This document shows positions 60,995 through 64,000 of a DNA stretch of 64,000 nucleotides, piece by piece. Origin of the DNA: Sphingomonas sp. (lineage in GTDB: Bacteria; Pseudomonadota; Alphaproteobacteria; Sphingomonadales; Sphingomonadaceae); NCBI GenBank assembly GCA_003248865.1, contig QFPK01000007.1, positions 62,001-126,000 of the forward strand, in the 5' to 3' direction. The stretch's first letter is position 1, and each line of letters starts with the position of its first letter. A model generated the notes under the pieces. The model did not search any database, was not told the DNA's origin, and was given only the letters and a program-made list of their open reading frames with translations. Position numbers and translations under genes: made by a program.

Positions 60995-63286
60995 CTAGCT
61001 GGTCACCTGTTCCGAGTTTGAAGTTTGAGAATCCGGGATTGGAGTAAGGGCATGATTGGTCGTGAGATCAAATTCCATGCGGGCCAAAGCGCCGCCTTCC
61101 GGTCGGTTGGTCAGGTCGAGGCGCCCATGATGGTCTTCGATAATACGCTTAACGATGGCCAGGCCGAGGCCGGTCCCGCGTGGCCGTGTCGTAACATAGG
61201 GCTCAAACAGCCGTTCGCGCAGTTCAGGGGGCACGCCACAACCATCATCTGCCACATCCACAAGCAACATCTCTCCCCGTCGCGAGAGAGTGATGGAGAT
61301 CGATCCCGGAGAACCTTCTCCTTTGGAAGCAATGGCCTCAGCAGCATTTTTAATCAAATTGGTGAATGCTTGCCCCAGCTGCCTTCTGTCACATACAAAC
61401 AGCGGAAGTTCCGGGTCTGCGTGGAAGCTGAAACGCACATGTGGTGTCGCGACTTCTGCCAGGAACATTGACTGGCGAGCGATCTCAGCCAGATTTTCAG
61501 GCTGGAAGGTCGGCGCCGGCATTCGGGCAAAAGCAGAGAATTCATCCACCATGCGCCTTAAATCCCCGACCTGACGGATGATGGTATCGGTCAGGTCGTT
61601 GAAGGTATCCCGCCCATCACTTACTCCGGGTCCGAACCGGCGCTTCAGCCGCTCGGCCGACAATATGATCGGGGTCAACGGGTTCTTGATCTCATGCGCA
61701 ATACGGCGTGCCACATCAGACCAGGCTGCCCGCCGTTGATCCGACAACTGCTGGGAAATGTCGTCGAAGGTCAGGATGTAATTGCTGCGGCCCTGCCCGG
61801 CATCGGCAGTCAACCGTACGGCCAATGTCTGGGTTTCCGAGCCGGATCGACCATGGGGTCGCTGGCGGTTGATCTCGGCTGATGCAATGCCCTCGGCACG
61901 TGCGGTCTGCAACAGTTCGACGAATTCCGGCACGGCATCCGCCAGCGGCCGACCAGCCAGCCCTTGCGGTCCGCAATCCAACAGCGATTCCGCCCTCGCA
62001 TTGGCCAATCGGATTACGCCTGCGGAATCGATGGAGAGTACGCCGGCCGACACGCCGGACAGCACCGCCTCCATAAAGCGGCGACGCTGTTCAGACTGGC
62101 TGTTGGCGCTGATCAGCGCCTGCTGTTGCGCCTTCAATTGCGCCGTCATCCGGTTGAAACTGCGTGCCAGTTCGCCGATCTCATCGCCTGTGCCCTGCGG
62201 GTTTACCCTGGCATCCAGATCGCCCTCGCCCACACGCTCTGCCGCTTCCGCCAGTTCTCCGATGGGCGAAACGATGCGGGAAGCGAGCAGGATGGCAAAC
62301 CACACCGCGGCTGCGACCACCAGCAGAGAGACCACGAGCAGAATGAGGTTAAACCGCCACTGGAGCGCCCGGGAGCGATCAGTCAAAGCCTTGTAGTCCG
62401 TCAGCGCCGTCTGGGTGCGTGCCACCTGTTCAAGCACACGCGGCTCTACCTTGCGGCTGGTATAGACGAACAGCGGCTGCGGCGTCGTCAGGCGGACGAT
62501 AGCCTCCACCTTGTCCCGCGCAGAGGCAACAACAAGTGCATCACCGGGACGGATACCATCCAGGTTGATGGCGGCGGTACGCACGGAAAGCGGTGGCGAA
62601 TCCAAGCTTTCCGAGGCGACAATCTGCGGGCCTGTGGGCCCGGGTCGGAAAACAGCGGCTTCGGACAAGTTTCGCGCAGCCACCTGAAAGGCAAGACCTT
62701 CACGGAACGCAGGCGTAGCTATACCGAAATCGCTCGAATAGTTGGACAAATCTCCGCCCATCGCCACGATGTCGGCCAGAATACGGCTCTTGTTCTCCTC
62801 CACATAGGCCTGGGCCACCCGGTCGGCATTGTCGAGCACGGTCTTGGCGCGATCTGAAAACCAGAATTGCACGCCGAACTGGAACAGAAGAGAAGCGAAG
62901 ATCACCACAAGGATCGTCGGCGCAGCCGCCAAAGCAGCGAACAACGCCACGAGGCGCACATGCAACTGGGCGCCGGCCCGCCCTGCCCTTCGATTGGCGA
63001 TCAGGATTGCCACGCGGCGCGCGATCAACAGAAGAAGTGCCAGTAAAGGCAAAAGGTTGGCGACAAGAAGTAACGTGACAAGTTGAGGCGAGAAGCCTTC
63101 AGCAGGCGCGCGCTGCCCCGTCAGGAAGGCGTAAGAGGCAAGCCCCAACACCACCGCGACACCCGCGAACACAATTTCCAGTATGGGAAACTGATCGGGA
63201 TTTGCCGCCCAGCGCCCGAACCGCCTGCGCGCGAGGCGGAACCGCACTGCGGCACGCTGGCTGAGGGATCCGCCGGCAGAAGCCAT
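60995..63286 (-). CDS. ntrY: Sensor histidine kinase NtrY
   Basis: A 763-residue membrane kinase, partner of NtrX. Three N-terminal transmembrane helices (about residues 35-145), a periplasmic domain, a fourth helix near WRFNLILLVVSLLVVAAAVWFAILLASR, then HAMP, PAS (MEAVLSGVSAGVLSIDSAGVIRLANARAESLL), H-box ARRIAHEIKNPLTPIILSAERLKRRFG and ATPase domain (RGTGLGLAIVKRIIEDHHG). Length fits the family. It senses nitrogen or redox status in relatives; the signal here is unknown. Confidence 0.93.
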   Translation of the reverse strand: MASAGGSLSQRAAVRFRLARRRFGRWAANPDQFPILEIVFAGVAVVLGLASYAFLTGQRAPAEGFSPQLVTLLLVANLLPLLALLLLIARRVAILIANRRAGRAGAQLHVRLVALFAALAAAPTILVVIFASLLFQFGVQFWFSDRAKTVLDNADRVAQAYVEENKSRILADIVAMGGDLSNYSSDFGIATPAFREGLAFQVAARNLSEAAVFRPGPTGPQIVASESLDSPPLSVRTAAINLDGIRPGDALVVASARDKVEAIVRLTTPQPLFVYTSRKVEPRVLEQVARTQTALTDYKALTDRSRALQWRFNLILLVVSLLVVAAAVWFAILLASRIVSPIGELAEAAERVGEGDLDARVNPQGTGDEIGELARSFNRMTAQLKAQQQALISANSQSEQRRRFMEAVLSGVSAGVLSIDSAGVIRLANARAESLLDCGPQGLAGRPLADAVPEFVELLQTARAEGIASAEINRQRPHGRSGSETQTLAVRLTADAGQGRSNYILTFDDISQQLSDQRRAAWSDVARRIAHEIKNPLTPIILSAERLKRRFGPGVSDGRDTFNDLTDTIIRQVGDLRRMVDEFSAFARMPAPTFQPENLAEIARQSMFLAEVATPHVRFSFHADPELPLFVCDRRQLGQAFTNLIKNAAEAIASKGEGSPGSISITLSRRGEMLLVDVADDGCGVPPELRERLFEPYVTTRPRGTGLGLAIVKRIIEDHHGRLDLTNRPEGGALARMEFDLTTNHALTPIPDSQTSNSEQVTS

Positions 63287-63380
63287 CTGCGTCCGTTAGC
63301 AGAGCATCGTGGCATAAGGAACACAGTATTCGCCACACTGCGACGAAATGGCTACTCTTGTCGCTGGAGAGATTCGCGGA

Positions 63381-64000
63381 TCAACCGTTCCGGCGGACCG
63401 CCTGGGGTTCCACGCCCCGATCAGTCAGCATTTTGCGCAACGTATTCCTGTTCACGCCCAGCAGTTTGGCGGCCTTCAACTGGTTGCCGCGCGTTAGCAG
63501 AAGAGCCGTTTCCAGCAAAGGTCGCTCAAACTCCGCCAACAACCGGTCATAAAGACCATCCTCCGGTGGACGGGCGGACTGCGCGACATGCCGCTGCAAC
63601 CATTGCCCAACCAGTGCTTCCAGAGAGCCACCGACTGTGGCTGACTGATCCGGCACAAAGACCCGTTCAGCCGGCAGGTCAGCCCGGGCGATCCATAGCT
63701 CTGCGATTGCCGCAGTTACCTGCTCATCCCGTGCCAGCGCTGCCAGGCGGCGCATGGCATTTTCCAGTTCACGCACATTGCCCGGCCAACTTTGCTCCAT
63801 CAGCCAGGCGACTGCGCTGGCATCCAGAGTTTTCCGAGGAAGGCCTTCGGAGGCCGCACGATCCAGAAAATGGCGCGCAAGCTCGGGAATATCTTCGCGC
63901 CGGCCGCGCAGCGGCGGCAGCCGGATCGGTACAACGTTCAGCCGATAATACAGATCCTCGCGGAACATGCCTGCGTCGATCAATCGGCGCAGATCCTTGT
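63381..64000 (-). CDS. ntrC: Nitrogen regulator NtrC, C-terminal part (5' end outside window)
   Basis: The frame continues past the window edge (KDLRRLIDAGMFREDLYYRL is readable), so only the end of the AAA+ domain and the DNA-binding domain are seen. Motifs: FREDLYYRLNVVPIRLPPLRGRREDIPELARHFL, WPGNVRELENAMRRL (sensor II) and the C-terminal Fis-type HTH GNQLKAAKLLGVNRNTLRKMLTDRGVEP. It precedes ntrY by 94 bp in the same direction. The GAFTGA loop lies outside the window. Confidence 0.9.
   Translation of the reverse strand, partial: KDLRRLIDAGMFREDLYYRLNVVPIRLPPLRGRREDIPELARHFLDRAASEGLPRKTLDASAVAWLMEQSWPGNVRELENAMRRLAALARDEQVTAAIAELWIARADLPAERVFVPDQSATVGGSLEALVGQWLQRHVAQSARPPEDGLYDRLLAEFERPLLETALLLTRGNQLKAAKLLGVNRNTLRKMLTDRGVEPQAVRRNG

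Noticed and set aside
1..64000. Mobile elements, prophage, tRNA or rRNA genes
   Set aside because: No transposase, integrase, phage structural gene, tRNA cloverleaf or rRNA sequence was recognised. Gene order looks like ordinary chromosomal core.

Overview
The window is high-GC chromosomal DNA from an alphaproteobacterium. The most likely source is a member of the Sphingomonadales. This rests on the gene set and gene order: metX-metW; an ArsR-methyltransferase regulator ahead of metF and a two-gene metH; ntrC-ntrY-ntrX-hfq-hflX; a DUF3597 protein; a split lptC-lptA; and a TonB receptor with amidohydrolases. It is an inference from content, not a database match. Genes are densely packed, often joined by ATGA or TAATG overlaps. 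I see no rRNA, tRNA, CRISPR array, prophage or insertion sequence. Two genes are cut by the window edges: metX at the left and ntrC at the right.

Layout. 1-5.9 kb: metX-metW, a non-canonical Nramp-like transporter, a DUF3597 protein, a GntR-like protein, a CoxE-like von Willebrand A protein and a lipoprotein. 6.2-8.1 kb: an SDR oxidoreductase, then mlaA with a small lipoprotein. 8.2-13.7 kb: a methionine operon made of a SahR-like regulator, metF and metH split into two genes, with a palindromic operator candidate touching the first start codon. 13.7-19 kb: a secreted Pro-rich peptide, a NUDIX hydrolase, a 37-residue membrane peptide, an RNase D-like exonuclease, lptC, lptA, a DUF1272 protein, ubiG and bpt. 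19-26.9 kb: ilvA, a 3-hydroxyisobutyrate-dehydrogenase-like enzyme, a YtcJ-like amidohydrolase, a quinone-reductase-like flavoprotein, an SDR, purF, hisI and an NAD(P)-binding protein. 27-34 kb: a fatty-acid beta-oxidation operon (MerR regulator, acyl-CoA dehydrogenase, thiolase, FadJ) ending in a strong hairpin, then a nitronate-monooxygenase-like protein.

34-49 kb: DUF2794, cysE, a TauE-like exporter, a secreted cyclophilin, oxyR, panE, a quinone oxidoreductase, nhaA, tatD, a metallo-beta-lactamase-fold hydrolase, a 54-residue membrane protein, and a proline-utilisation cluster (putA, amino-acid permease, Lrp-type regulator). Four convergent intergenic gaps in this stretch carry copies of one structured repeat element. 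49-55 kb: a TonB-dependent receptor transcribed with two paralogous exported amidohydrolases. 55.4-57.8 kb: a GST, an NTF2-like protein, a DUF1801 protein and mazG. 57.8-64 kb: the nitrogen/post-transcriptional block ntrC-ntrY-ntrX-hfq-hflX.

Most of the content is core metabolism. The observations most worth a second look are the repeat family with compensatory stem changes, the Nramp homologue lacking metal-binding motifs, the SahR-like operon with its operator, and the TonB receptor/amidohydrolase set.
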